NCBI RefSeq assembly: GCF_010389155.1
Contig: NC_057762.1
Location: 6,063,513-6,127,512, forward strand
Reading direction: 5' to 3'
DNA: 64,000 bases
Source: Erigeron canadensis
Lineage: Eukaryota; Streptophyta; Magnoliopsida; Asterales; Asteraceae
The translations under genes and the position numbers were made by a program. The notes under the pieces were generated by a model. The model did not search any database, was not told the DNA's origin, and saw only the letters and a list, made by a program, of their open reading frames with translations. Each line of letters opens with the position of its first letter. Within the stretch, counting starts at the first letter, position 1. Shown piece after piece: positions 35,042-46,974 of this stretch.

Positions 35042-37467
35042 CTAAATTATTTTCCCGCGTAATACGCGAGATAAACATAATGTATTAAATTTTCATTATA
35101 ATATAATCAAGTACTTATAGATAAACATGTTAAAGTTTGATGATATTATCATTTAGAAAATGTTTTGTATCAAAAATAATTAGTGAGATATGTATTTTAT
35201 ATCTTTATAACACGGAACCCATGTAATGCGGAAATGGTGGCTGTTACGGATGGTAATGGCGGTTAATATTGGTGGTGGTGACAGTATCGAGTGATATAGG
35301 TGGTTCAGGGTGTAAATTAGTTCATTAATAACGAATTAGGTAATTTATAATAACTCTTTCCATTGGGGGGGGGGGGGTCATTAAGTACAATTGTCTCATT
35401 TCCAAACTAACTTTTTTTTTATAGCACAATCTAAAAATGAAGTACTATTAGTTAGTGTTTGGTAATGTCTTAATTAAAAGTCACGACTTAATTTTAAATG
35501 CCTTAATTTATTAAGTCAATCAAATATGTTTGTTTGTTGACTTAGTAAACAAAAATTATTGTACATTTATCACTTCAAGGATAGGGTGTTTGAATTTTGA
35601 TAAAGAAAGAGAGATTTAATGACGTTGTAAAGTTAAATGTAGTGACTATCTGCTTGTAACATCCCGAAATTTAAAAGATTATTGTTAACATATAGATTAT
35701 TATTTTTATATTATTGTTATGTTTGGAAATTATACTAATTTATTAGTTACAAAAGATTAATTTTGTAAATTTGCAAATGAAAATCTCCAAGGTCATACTT
35801 TAAAAACGCGATTCAAAGTTTCATTTATTTATACCTCCTTATAAACCATATTGAAATTAAGACTTTAAGCATATTTTCCCTCCCAAAAATACCCTCAATA
35901 TTTACATTATATTCACACATCTTATCCATGGCTTCCGAAATTCCACCCCCCAATCTCTACCACCGCCTCCCTTTTATATTGTCTTCACTTTTGAGCCGCC
36001 GCAACACGTGGGTACCATGCTCGTATATTTAAATAATACCTGGGCTTTTAAGATTGGAAAATCTTAAGTGTTAAGTTGATCAAATATATTACATGTTAAA
36101 TAGATTTATGTATTACTATTATTAAGTCGAAAGTTTATTTAATTTAAGACATCAGTTCGTTCATCAAAAATATATAAATAAAAGGATATAAATATATCTA
36201 AAAATAAATGATGTGGCGGTGTGGTGGCGACGGCTGATAGTGGTGGTGGTTACATCAACAATGACGGTTGGTGGGGAATGTGGCGGCGGTTGTGGCTGTG
36301 GTGGTGGCAGTGCCGATAGATGGTGGTGGTAATGGTGGTGGCGGCGGCAATAACGTTGTAGTTATTAACTTATTGATGTAAAAATAACGTAACTGATGTA
36401 AAATGGAATAATATAGTTATTTTAAGGGTTGATTGATATATGTTACAAATAATTTCATTAAAAGTAATATAATATTATATTAAGTGAAGATATTTATATT
36501 AGTTAAATGATAAAAATAGTATGGGTAGGTCAATACGTTTTTAAAAAAAGAGAGAGGTTAGATTCTCGATTAATAAAACCACTTGGTCTTTGATCAAATG
36601 GCCAACTGAGGCCCTCTTTGGAGAAATTGGTGGAAATGATGTTGGTTTGGAGACCCAAAAGTGAATCTTGATTTCTTGTGGTCTCAGGCATTTGCCTCTC
36701 TTGAGGCTGTAAGTGTACATGTTATCACTCACGTTCTGCAATAGTGCGTCAGTTTCAACTTTCAACATATTACCCAACTTGGATGTCACTGCTAGGGCTC
36801 AAACAGCAATATCTAACATATGTTGTTAAACAAAAGGTTCCCGGCTAATATGTTGAATAAAGTATAGATATAGTTATGAAATAAATCAAATACTATAATA
36901 TATATATATATATATATATAGGAATATAATGTTGTCCGACACCTAAGTTTAGGTGTGGAACCCCTCACATACCAATATTTTATTATTTCTTGTTTAATGA
37001 ATAAATGCTTAGGCCCCCATGATATTTATGGTTTAAAATTTAGTATGTGAGTGTTCCACACCTAAGCTTAGATACCCGACAACCTTATATTACCATCCTT
37101 TATATATATATATATTCTTACGTGTATAGAAGATTTAGGAAGATTACCTAATATAATTTTATGTATAGATTTATAGATTTACGTATGTATAAAATTAAGG
37201 AAGATTCCTAAATTAGCTAATTTTATTTAATATGTAATTCTATATATTTACGTATATATCGATTTAAGGAATGTTAGCTCATATTATTTTTAATATTAAG
37301 GGTATATTTTAACAAATCATATAAAATATAAGTATTAATGTTGTCATTTATAAAAGATGAAATAATTAAATATTATCTAACGGTTCTAAATCAAAGATGG
37401 AGTTCATCCAAAGGTTCCTATTTGTTTAGAAATGAATTTAGGACCTTGTTATATATATATTGGTAGA
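35042..37467 (-). mobile_element. Non-autonomous Helitron, about 2.4 kb (minus strand)
   Basis: The minus-strand 5' end is TCTACCAATATATATATAAC (37467). The 3' end is CGCGTATTACGCG hairpin, GGAAAATAATTTAG and then T (35042). These are the same termini, in the same orientation, as at 11779-14364. The 5' 180 bp (from 37270) is also similar to 14175-14360, while the rest differs. The interior includes a G run (35366-35378), GGTGG/GGCGG-rich blocks (35250-35300 and 36215-36360), an (AT)n run (about 36898-36920) and a nested MITE. No Rep/helicase was seen. Confidence 0.45.
36921..37094. mobile_element. MITE with GTTGTC/ACACCTAAG arms
   Basis: 174 bp with inverted arms of about 40 bp: 'ggaatataatgttgtccgac', then 'acctaagtttaggtgtggaac', at the left and the near-complement at the right. 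It sits in an (AT)n-rich setting inside the proposed Helitron. No coding capacity. Confidence 0.65.
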
Positions 37468-37842
37468 TTTTGATATGGTTAGATAAGTAGAATATTAAAT
37501 TAATTATATGTATTGTTGGAACATTTAATTTGTAGTTGAAAGAATAAAAGAGTAATTGGCTGAAAGTTAAGTCAAGGATGATATCATCATGTTGATCTAA
37601 GGTTGGATAAAAAAGATGAAAATTCAATAAATGGTTCAGATTATTTCATTTTTAAATTAAAGTTTCTGTTTTAATATATATTAAAGATTATAAAAAAATA
37701 TATAACAAATTGACAATAATATTATATTACAAGGTTACTAGGTCATTATTATAGTTACACTTAGATTCGCAAAAGTTATTTTATTTTTACAATAACTTAA
37801 CTCGAGTTGTAAAAGACGATTTATACCTTAAAAAGAGGGGTA

Positions 37843-37963
37843 ATGATATTTGTACCACATGTTTTGATAAATTTATCACACAATACAACTTTTTGAACAC
37901 ACTGTACAAGTTCTTAAAACACATGTGTGATAGATTTATCACAATTTGTGAGACGAATATCAC
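37843..37963. mobile_element. Small foldback element, relative of 25420-25540
   Basis: Ends 'aatgatatttgtaccaca' and 'gagacgaatatcac' are inverted, and inner arms 'gataaatttatcacac' and 'gtgatagatttatcac' pair. It lies in the upstream region of PPR copy 2 and is absent from the matching region of copy 1, so it arrived after the duplication. Confidence 0.6.
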
Positions 37964-38174
37964 TTCTCTAAAAAGAGCTATGATATAACTTGTTTCTTTG
38001 AAAAAACATTAAAGTAAAAAAAGTAAAAAAGGGTAAACATGAAATAAGTTTTACCGAGACCCATATTTTGGAACCACATAACTTAAAACATCAAATAAGT
38101 TATAGACACATTCATACACCCTTCCGGAGTCCCTGGTCTTGCAATATCCTGCTTCTCCTCTGGGTGGAGTAAAA

Positions 38175-40851
38175 ATGAAATCATCTTTAAAACTTGCCTA
38201 TAATAATCATAAAATTTATAACTATAATTATAATAAATGTAAAATATCATTTCACTTTCCCTGCCATTCTTCAACCTACTACACTGCTCCCAAGTTCACC
38301 AAGCTACATGACGCCCTTCAAGTGTTTGATGAAATGCTTCATAGACAACCTCCGCCTTCTATCATTGAATTTAATAAGCTAGCTACCGCTGTTGTTAAAA
38401 TGAAACATTATTCCACTGCCCTTTCCCTATATAGACATGTACATTTTATGGTTATTGATGTTAATATGTATACAATCAACATTTCTATTAACTGCAATTG
38501 TCGTCTAAATAAAGTGAGTTGTGGTTTCGCATTATTAGCTACCATCTTCAAACAGAGTCATTCCCCCGATTTGACCACTTATAATACCCTCATTAATGGG
38601 CTTGTGCTAAGTGATCGGGTTTTTGAAGCCGTTAAATTATTCAAGAAACTGCTTTGAGAGAAAGTTTGTGAGCCTGATGAGTTTATGTATGGAGAGGAAG
38701 GGTTATTTGAGAACTCACAGATAAAAAAGAACGCGAGAATAATTCTGGACTACTCATCTTCTTATATTTTCTCTCTCTTCTATTAAATAAGAAAATTCAC
38801 CCAAATCATTTAAAATGCTTTATCTCACAAACCAAAATCGTCAGACGAAACAAAATGCATGGGTAGTCTTAAAATTTCGTCCTCTTTCGTTAGAGATTCA
38901 ATTCGATATAATTTTGACGACTTTTTAATTTTCGTTTTTTTTCCCATCGCGTTCATCCTACACATGTGTAGGTTCATCCTACACATGTGTAAGATCATTG
39001 TTTTCACATGTAAATTAGTAAATGAACATATGTACACAACAATGAAGGTCAAGGGCGGAGCCCGTCAATCCATGGCAGAGCCATGGTAGCCAAGGACGGA
39101 GCCCGTCAGTCCATGGCGGAGGAATAGCGGCTAAGGGTGGAGCCCGTTAGGTAGATCACCCCTTACTGGTCACCCCTTATGACCTATCACCCTCTATTAC
39201 CTATCACCCTATGACCTATCACCCTCTATGACCTATCACCCCCACTAGCTTTGGTTTATGAATATCCTTAAGGGCGAAGCCCGTTCCAAATCATAATTTT
39301 TGTTCAACCTACACATGTGTAAGTTATGTGTAACTACCAAAAAGAAAACGAAAATTATAAATCCGTCAAAAGTATATCGAATTGGATATCTAATGAAAGA
39401 GGACGAAATTTTAAGACTACTCATGCTTTTTGTTTCGTCTAACGATTTACGGTTTGTGAATTAGAACATTTTGAATGATTTGGGTGAATTTTATTATTTA
39501 ATTGAAGAGAGAGAAAGAGGAAAAGAATGTTTGATCCAGAATGGTTCTTGAGTTCTTTTTTTTAGGAGTTCTCAAAATAACTCGCCCTATGTATGGAACC
39601 GTTATTAATGGGCTCTGTAAAGTAGGTCACACTAACAAGGCCCTCGATTTGCTCAGGTTCATGGAAAAAAGCACTTGCAAACCCACGGTACAACTTTACA
39701 ATCTAATAATCGATTGCCTCTGCAAAGACAAAATGGTTGATGATGCCCTACAACTCTTCAGACAAATGATTGAAAATGGAGTCTCTGCGAGTGTCATCAC
39801 ATACAATTTTTGGTCGAGAAAGTGAGGCCACAAGAATGTTGATCGATATGGAGGAGAAAGGAATTCCTCCAGATGTTTACACCTTTAACATTTTAGTAAA
39901 TTCATTTAGCAAGCAAGGTTCCATAGAAGACACAGAGGTTGCTGTGCAAACAATGGTTCGAAAAGGTCTACATCCTAATGTAATCACTTATAGTGCCCTA
40001 ATTGACGGATATTGTTTGCGTGGTGAATTAGATGAAGCAAAACAAGTGCTAGATCGAATGGTGGAGAAGGATCTTGTACTCAACATAGTTGCCTATAGTA
40101 GTCTGATAAATGGATACTGCAAGAAGAAAAAAATCGATGAGGCGATGATTTTTTTTTTGGGGAAATCCAAGATAAGGGTTTGGATCCAGATGTTGTTACT
40201 TACAATAGTATGATCCAAGGTTTGTTTGAATCCGGCTATTCTGCAGCGGCAAAAAAACTCTTCTTTGAGATGCAAGCCAAGGGTGTGACTCCATCTATTT
40301 TTACTTATGGAGTCCTATTCCGTGGAATGTGCAATAACACCCAATGTTCTGATGCTTTGGTTCTTTTTCATTCTTTAGATAGCAATAAATTGATAAAAGA
40401 TGTTTCTCTGTATACTACCTTAATTGACAGTTTTAGAAAATCTGGGCAGCTTAACGTGTGTATGGTTTTGTTTGATGAACTCTGTGTGAAAGGATTAAAA
40501 CCAAACGTGTGGACCTATACGGTGATGATAAGCGTGCTTTGTGAACAAAGATTATTTGGTAAAGCTAAAGAATTGCTTAGAAAAATGGAAGAGAATGATT
40601 GTTTCCCAAATAGCATTACCTACAATGTTATCATTCAAGAATTCTTGAAGAAAAGCGAGTGTCAAGAAGTGGAGGTCATTCTTGAGGAAATGATTAACCG
40701 GGGTTTCTCGCCAGATTCTACTACTTTTTCAATGTTATTAGACCAATTCACAAGTGCTGGACAAAACTCTCCTATGCTTACTGCCAATTTAAAGTTTAAA
40801 GGAAAAGATGATCATAGAGTGCCCGATTCAACATCTGGGTTCATTTCATGA
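38175..40851 (+). pseudogene. RFL-type PPR pseudogene, copy 2, split by a MULE
   Basis: Tandem paralogue of the copy at 32273, closely similar at DNA level. It starts at ATG 38175. Defects: TGA at 38655-38657 (CTT CGA in copy 1 became CTT TGA); an 894-bp MULE-like insertion (38694-39587); a deletion of about 20 bp near 39808 that shifts frame; and an expanded T run near 40150 that shifts it again. The last 220 residues (40180-40851) are open and extend about 17 residues past the copy-1 end. PPR motifs remain clear (for example VVTYNSMIQGLFESG and NSITYNVIIQEFLKKSE). This copy keeps Glu at the codon that is a stop (32777) in copy 1, so the two were disabled independently. Confidence 0.88.
38694..39587. 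mobile_element. Non-autonomous MULE in PPR copy 2
   Basis: 894 bp flanked by tatgtatgga (38684-38693 and 39588-39597). Copy 1 has this sequence once (from 32783), so it is an empty site. The arms are long and inverted (about 250 bp each): 'ggttatttgagaactc' against 'gagttctcaaaataac', and 'aaaatttcgtcctctttcgt' against its complement. The centre has a minisatellite of 'atgacctatcaccc' (39170-39245), 'gtggagcccgt' words and three 'cacatgtgta' palindromes. The 9-10-bp duplication and long arms fit Mutator. No transposase. Related sequence is at 46985-47260. Confidence 0.85.
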
Positions 40852-41280
40852 ACTTCTTGTTTAATAGTAGAAAACGATTTTAGATTCAGTTTTTTGAATG
40901 ATTAATCATGTTTACAAGTCTCTGGTTTTTAGTGTTTTAACTATAAAGAAGCATATTTTAAACCATGGCACACTCATATTGTGCAAATCTATAAGACTAC
41001 CAGTTATAAATAGTTAAATTGTTCCAAACTAGTTCCAAGAAGTACATAGTTCGTGTTTCTTAGCCATAAGAGAGACACAATTCATGTTTCAAGGGCAGAT
41101 TTATGGGTTTTAACGTGTGTCCATGCACCCATGTTAATTTGCCAAAATATTTGGAGAATATATGGTATATTTCTTATAACCTATGTTAATTTCCTTTGTA
41201 TTCTTATTTGTTTGAAGGCCATATTATTGATTTCCTACAAGAATACAACTCATTTGAATCTCTCAAAACTAAGTTTATTT
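40852..41280. other. 3' flank of PPR copy 2
   Basis: Presumed former 3' UTR and spacer. Nothing else recognised. Confidence 0.4.
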
Positions 41281-41288
41281 ACTGTGTT

Positions 41289-41770
41289 TAGAGCTGGCAA
41301 TTTCCGACACGGACCTGTTAGCACGACACGACACGACCTGGTTTTTTCGTGTTTCGTGTTTGGCCTTAACGTGTTTCGTGTCTTAACCGGTCCGGACCTG
41401 TTAAGACACGAATAGTTATCGTGTCTTAACAAGTCTGGACCTGTTAAGACACGATATGATACGATAAGACAAGTAGTATATATATATGGACATGTTAAAG
41501 ACACTTTAAAGACCTGTTAAAGACACGTTAAAGACCTGTTAAAGACACGTTAAGGACACGTTAAGACACGATAAGACACGATAAGACACGATAAGATACG
41601 TCATCAGGTCCCTTAACAGGTCCCTTAATAACTTTTAACAAGTCTCTTAACAGGTCCCTTATTGTGTAACCTGCTAAAAATCGTGTCGTGTTTGGAAAAA
41701 CTGACACGATTCATTATCGTGTCGTGTTCGTGTCTTATCGTGTCGTGTCGGACACGATATGCCAGCTCTA
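41289..41770. mobile_element. hAT-like element built of 'gacacgataa' words
   Basis: 482 bp flanked by the perfect 8-bp duplication actgtgtt (41281-41288 and 41771-41778). Inverted ends TAGAGCTGGCAATTTCCGAC and (reversed) TAGAGCTGGCATATCGTGTC. The interior is almost entirely variants of 'gacacgataa', 'cctgttaagacacg' and 'cgtgtcgtgtcgg', including a tandem run at 41475-41600. No coding capacity. The insertion signature is that of hAT; the word set differs from its sisters at 6470, 27651 and 54996. Confidence 0.85.
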
Positions 41771-41928
41771 ACTGTGTTCTTAATTTCAGGTATAAGCTTT
41801 ACTGTTACAAGAAGAGGTATTCTCACCGAATATTTGGTTGTTGATATTTTGAGTATTTAATATTTCTTAATCTAAGTTAACCTTAGTCTTTAGGTTATTA
41901 GTTTACTTGATTAGGAACTGAATTTAGG

Positions 41929-42258
41929 GTACTTCCTAGTTAGTTCAAGTGGTTGAGCACTTGCTTTACAAGTAAGAGGTCTTAGGTTCAAGACTTGGGA
42001 AGTACATAGGAAGTCTTTCTATGAAGGCTTGACTTGGGTATACCCAGGTTCAAGTCTGAGGAGACAGAGTTTACCCCTATTGATCGTCGTGCCTTAGGGC
42101 GGGTTAGTAAGGGGTTTTCCCCCATCGGGTATTTGAAATAGGCATTTCAAATTCGAGGGAGCTCTCTAACGCGGACCCGGTTAAGACAACGTATGTTAGA
42201 CCTCCCGTTGTCGAATCGCGACACGAAATTCTTAAGCAAAATTCACCTTTAAAAAAAA
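41929..42258 (+). mobile_element. tRNA-derived SINE with poly-A tail
   Basis: Head 'ctagttagttcaagtggttg' carries an A box and 'cttaggttcaagacttggg' a B box. The body is 330 bp and ends in ten A residues. It is flanked by the perfect 13-bp duplication aactgaatttagg (41916-41928 and 42259-42271). The unoccupied site is seen downstream of PPR copy 1 at 34062-34074 (aactgaattaagg), so the insertion is younger than the PPR duplication. Confidence 0.88.
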
Positions 42259-42599
42259 AACTGAATTTAGGACTTCTTGTTGCTAATCTGTTAATTCCTA
42301 GTTTACAACATTTAAATATTTGCAACAAAACGCATTATAGTTCTTGACAGGTGTGTGGTTCGGTAATCGGTACTTCTCTTTAGGGGTAGTCAGCTGAGTA
42401 AAATAAATGGTGGGAATAAAATGGTCCCACTTAATACACTCATTTGTAAAAGTTTCAACTTTCAAAGCTCTCAACCTGATTTTCACAACAAAAAATCCAT
42501 TAAAATTTTTACAACAAAAATCCATTTAAAGTTCTCATAGACCCTACGAAGTTCCCACTCTTTTCATATCCTGCTTCTTCCCTGAGTGGAATAAAAAAA

Positions 42600-42950
42600 A
42601 TGATATCATCTTCAAGACTTGCCTATAAATGTAAAACCTTTTTTCACTTCTCCCGTCATTCTTCCACCCTTTTTACTCGGAAGTTCATGAAATAAGATGA
42701 AGCCCTCCAAGTGTTTGATGAAATGCTTCAGAGACAACCGCCGCGTTCTATCGTTGAATTTCATAAGCTCATAATTACTGGCATTGACATTACTCGACTG
42801 CCCTTTTTTTTTTCTTTAGAAAAATACATTTGTTGGGTATTGGTTCGTCTAAATAAAGTGACTTATGGTTTTGCTTTACTAGCCACCATCTTGGCCACCT
42901 ATCGTTAATGGGCTTTTTCTAAGTGATCGGGTTTTAGAAATAGTTGAAAG
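42600..42950 (+). pseudogene. RFL-type PPR remnant, copy 3
   Basis: Starts at ATG 42600 with MISSSRLAYK, matching the first codons of copies 1 and 2. It has a TAA after 'aagttcatgaaa' and then continues EALQVFDEMLQRQPPRSIVEF..., followed by shortened, shifted remains ('gtgacttatggttttgcttt', 'ctaagtgatcgggttttaga'). The sequence stops matching near 42950. It is the most decayed of the three and clearly non-coding. Confidence 0.75.
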
Positions 42951-43208
42951 GGTGTGCAAACGAAATTAAATAAATACGAATTTACAAAAACATATATAGA
43001 ACAAACTTCAAACAATGGACCACATTTATCAAAGGACCAATTTATAAAACAAAATATAATCAAGGGACAAGTTTCATAAACTAATTAATATCGAATGGTT
43101 TCTGTTATCAAAACATAAATAATCACCATACAACAAACATTTTTCGCGCGCAATTTCTCGCCATCCATAAACGGAAATCACCCGTGTCACCCACCGCCGT
43201 GATAAACG

Positions 43209-46200
43209 ATGATGATGAACCGGGTTTTGACAACGCCAGCCTTCCGTCTTCGCCAATCCCTTACACGGCCCAATGCCAAAACCGTAGCCTCAGATCAAGT
43301 TAATAGCGAAACGTTATGGCATTATCAGATCCTTGATCCAAATGGAGAAGTCGTGACACGATGGAACCATTTCTTTCTTGTGATGTGTCTCGTGTCGCTC
43401 TTTATAGATCCTCTTTATTTTTATTTGCCTTATGTTGGGGGAGATACATGTATGACAACAGATAATAAAGCCGCGATTGCTATCAATACGTGGAGGTCTA
43501 TCGCGGACGTGTTTTTTGTTTTACATATTATTATGAAGTTTCGTACCGCGTTTGTGGCTCCTAGTTCTAAGGTTTTTGGAAGAGGGGAACTCGTTATGGA
43601 TAAGCGGCAGATTGCAAGAAAGTATTTGAAGGGTGATTTTATCATAGATGTGGCCGCGTCTCTCCCTTTGCCCCAGGCAAGTTTCTAATCCCTTCTTATG
43701 ACTTGTATCTGGAGGCGGAGCTAAGAGTTGATAATTAAGGGTGTCATGATTTGATTAATTGAGATAAGCCGAATGGAAAAAAATTATCGTTAATTTAGCC
43801 CTTACAATGATGATATAATACATTAGTAAATTTAGTTGGCTCTGCCTTAATTTGTGTATCATTTTATAAACTTTGAAAATACTTTTACTCTTGTGCCCAA
43901 TTTTAAGAGAAAGTTAAAGCACATTGAAACATTATATGTTGTATAATGGTTTGTTACTGCTCATTATCATATTGTGGTTATTCCATATTGCATAATCTAT
44001 GATCAATCAAAATCCATAAACACAATTTAAGTAGATTTTTTCGCTGATTACCCATACAGTTGGATTTCATTAATGAATTTACATTCGACTTGATTATATG
44101 CACTTTGATCTGAAGTCCCTTTGTCATTTTGAGTTTAACGGATGGTACTTTCTATCATGCTACAGATAGTTAACGAGCTCATCATACCAGCAACAAAACG
44201 GAACACCAAAAATCATGCTAACAACACGCTTTCTCTTATCGTTCTAATTCAGTATATCCCAAGATTGTTTGTCATATTCCCATTAAATCAGAGGATTATA
44301 AAATCTACTGGCTTTGTAGCCAAGACAGCCTGGGCAGGAGCTGCTTACAATCTCCTCCTTTACATGCTTGCTAGTCATGTAAGACCGTCTCCTTAACTTG
44401 ATCAGCCATCTTTTTTTCTTAATTTCTTGTATCTCCACTTAAACCAACTCTTGTGCTAAAAACATGATTATATCCTCAAAATGGAGTAACTAAAAACAAA
44501 ATCTATAGCCTTTTAGTTAACTTAGTGTTAATCAGCAGGTCTTGGGGGCTTCATGGTATTTGATGTCTATTGGGCGCCAGCATTCCTGTTGGCAACAAGG
44601 GTGTAAAGAGGAGATGGCATCGAAAGTCTGTATAAGTTTTTTGGACTGTAACAGCGTAAATCAACCTGAACGCAAAAAATGGCTTGAATCAACCCGTTTG
44701 AGAACTCTGTGTGACGCTAGCAATGAAACTTCTCCTTTCAAATTTGGTATGTTCGCGGATGCTTTCACAAGCGAAGTTGCTTCATCCAAGTTCTTCGAGA
44801 AGTACTTATACTGCCTTTGGTGGGGCTTGAGAAATTTGAGGTATGATCTCTCAGAAAATCCATAAATGATGATAAACGATTTACGATTTTTTTAGAACTC
44901 TTTTCTTTGGCCAAATCGGTTTGGTGACCTATTTGAAAGGTCTTTGACCATAGGTTATATTTCATCTAAATCCCAGTTTTCACATTTGTGGAGGTGGATT
45001 AATAGGGGTTTTTTGGAAGAATCTGGAAACTAGTATATATATCAGTTTGGTGGATTTTTTTAGAACTCTTTTGATGTCATTTTCATTTTCAGTTCATATG
45101 GCCAGAATCTGGAAACTAGTATATATATTGGTGAGACATTGTTCTGCTCTGCCATATGTATTGGGGGTTTAATTCTATTTGCACAATTGATAGGAAATAT
45201 GCAGGTACCATTTGTTTATTACTCTCGATTTATGATTATCTTTCTTACATAAATATAGTTTGATAACATACATGCATTTTTTTTTCTCTGCAAGACATAC
45301 CTGCAATCCATGACGGTGAGACTTGAAGAATGGAGAATCAAGAAAAGAGACACAGAGGAATGGATGAGGCATCGGCAATTACCTCAAGATTTGCAAGATA
45401 GGGTTCGGCGTTTTGTTCAATATAAATGGTTGGCTACTAGAGGTGTGGACGAAGAGTACATTCTGCAGTCGTTGCCCATAGATCTCCGTCGTGAGATACA
45501 ACGTCATTTATGCCTTAATCTTGTTCGCCGAGTATGTCTTCCCCCATCTTTGTAAAGTCAGAACATTTATTTGGATAAATACATTATGGTTTTGATTATC
45601 TGATTATTTAGAGATCAATTAAGCAACTTTGGATTATCAATTTTATATCAATTTCTACAATTCATTTTACTAATCATCTTTTATCCCATAGGTACCTTTC
45701 TTTTCACAAATGGATGACAACCTTCTTGATGCCATCTGCGAAAGACTTGTGTCATCCTTAAGCACCCAAGGAACCTACATTGTTCGTGAAGATGATCCAG
45801 TAAACGAAATGTTGTTTATCATTAGAGGACAATTAGAAAGCTCAACAACCGATGGAGGAAGATCAGGGTTCTTCAATTCCATCACACTTAGACCAGGTGA
45901 CTTCTGTGGTGAAGAATTACTCACATGGGCGTTACTACCAAACCCCACAAGCTATCCTTCTTCAACAAGATCCGTTAGAACCTTGACTGAAGTAGAAGGC
46001 TTTGCATTACGAGCCGAAGACCTTAAATTTGTAGCCAACCAATTTAAATATCTTCATAGCAAGAAACTACAACATGCATTCAGGTATTACTCTCACCAAT
46101 GGAGAACATGGGGTGCTTGTTTTATTCAAGCAGCATGGCGAAAATACAAAAGAAGAAAGCTTGCTAAAGAATTAGCTCTTCAAGAAAACGCGTATTACAA

Positions 46201-46435
46201 TCAAGATGGAGAGATGGTGGATGGTTATTACTATGAGTCAGGGAGCGACGGCAGCTCTCCTTCGAGTGAAGGTCATGGCGGAGGTCAACAATTTGGAGTT
46301 AGTGCCACCATTTTGGCATCAAGGTTTGCTGCAAATACAAGAAGAGGAATTGGTCATCATAAAGTTACTTCAGTTGATTCTTCTACTAGTCTCAAAATGC
46401 CTCAATTGTTTAAACCAGATGAGCCTAGATTTTGA
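43209..46435 (+). CDS. Cyclic-nucleotide-gated cation channel, group III (CNGC14/15/17-like)
   Basis: Plasma-membrane or nuclear-envelope calcium-permeable channel, 691 aa, near the usual family length. Six exons: 43209-43676, 44166-44378, 44539-44840, 45093-45204, 45295-45531 and 45692-46435. TAA directly before ATG 43209 supports the start. S1 begins near residue 49 (FFLVMCLVSLFIDPLYFYLP). VFGRGELVMDKRQIARKYL and PLPQIVNELIIP mark S2-S3, and YLYCLWWGLRNLSSYGQNL is the pore. The cyclic-nucleotide-binding domain has the phosphate cassette GDFCGEELLTWAL (about 513-525). An IQ calmodulin site, CFIQAAWRKYKRRK, lies at about 587-600. Gating segments and pore are all present, so it should be functional. 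The first intron starts with GC (CAG|GCAAGT), required by phase. The tail KMPQLFKPDEPRF fits group III; the exact paralogue is not assigned. Confidence 0.92.
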
Positions 46436-46974
46436 AATATATAAGTTACAAGTTACAACATATATAACTTCATACATATATGGAACAAGCTAAAGAAGCT
46501 CAAAGGATCAGTTTACAAAGCCAATAACTTAATAGTAACCATGTACAAGTTATATGCATGTTTTGTAATTATTAGATAGTACAGGGAACTTTTGTGTCAT
46601 TTTGTATTAGTGTAATCCCGATCCAACCACCTTTTTGGGTATATGTGGAGAAAAATATGAACTATGTCCTTTTCAAGTAAATGAGTGAAGGGTCTTGCAT
46701 CATGTACAATGGTTTTTTTCTCATGTCTCTTTCACTTTGCTTTTTAAAAGTGACCTATTAATCAATTAGAATTTTCTTTTTGATGTCATAGTTTTCTGAA
46801 TAACATTATACATATACATAGTAATAATAAATTATCCAAAATTACATCTTTCAAATATATAAAATGACATAAAAACTAATTTGAGGACAAAAGGTCAAAA
46901 GAAGAAACAAAAATATTCATATATTGAAAACAAACAAAAAAAAAATTATAATGTATTTGTAGTAACGAGAGAAA
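46436..46974. other. CNGC 3' flank
   Basis: Presumed 3' UTR and AT-rich spacer. Nothing else recognised. Confidence 0.4.

Noticed and set aside
39170..39245. Regularly spaced 'atgacctatcaccc' repeats resembling a CRISPR array
   Set aside because: The spacing is too short and the units grade into one another; it is a minisatellite inside a eukaryotic MULE.
43074..43256. Minus-strand open frame opposite the CNGC start
   Set aside because: It overlaps the CNGC first exon on the other strand and has no domain.
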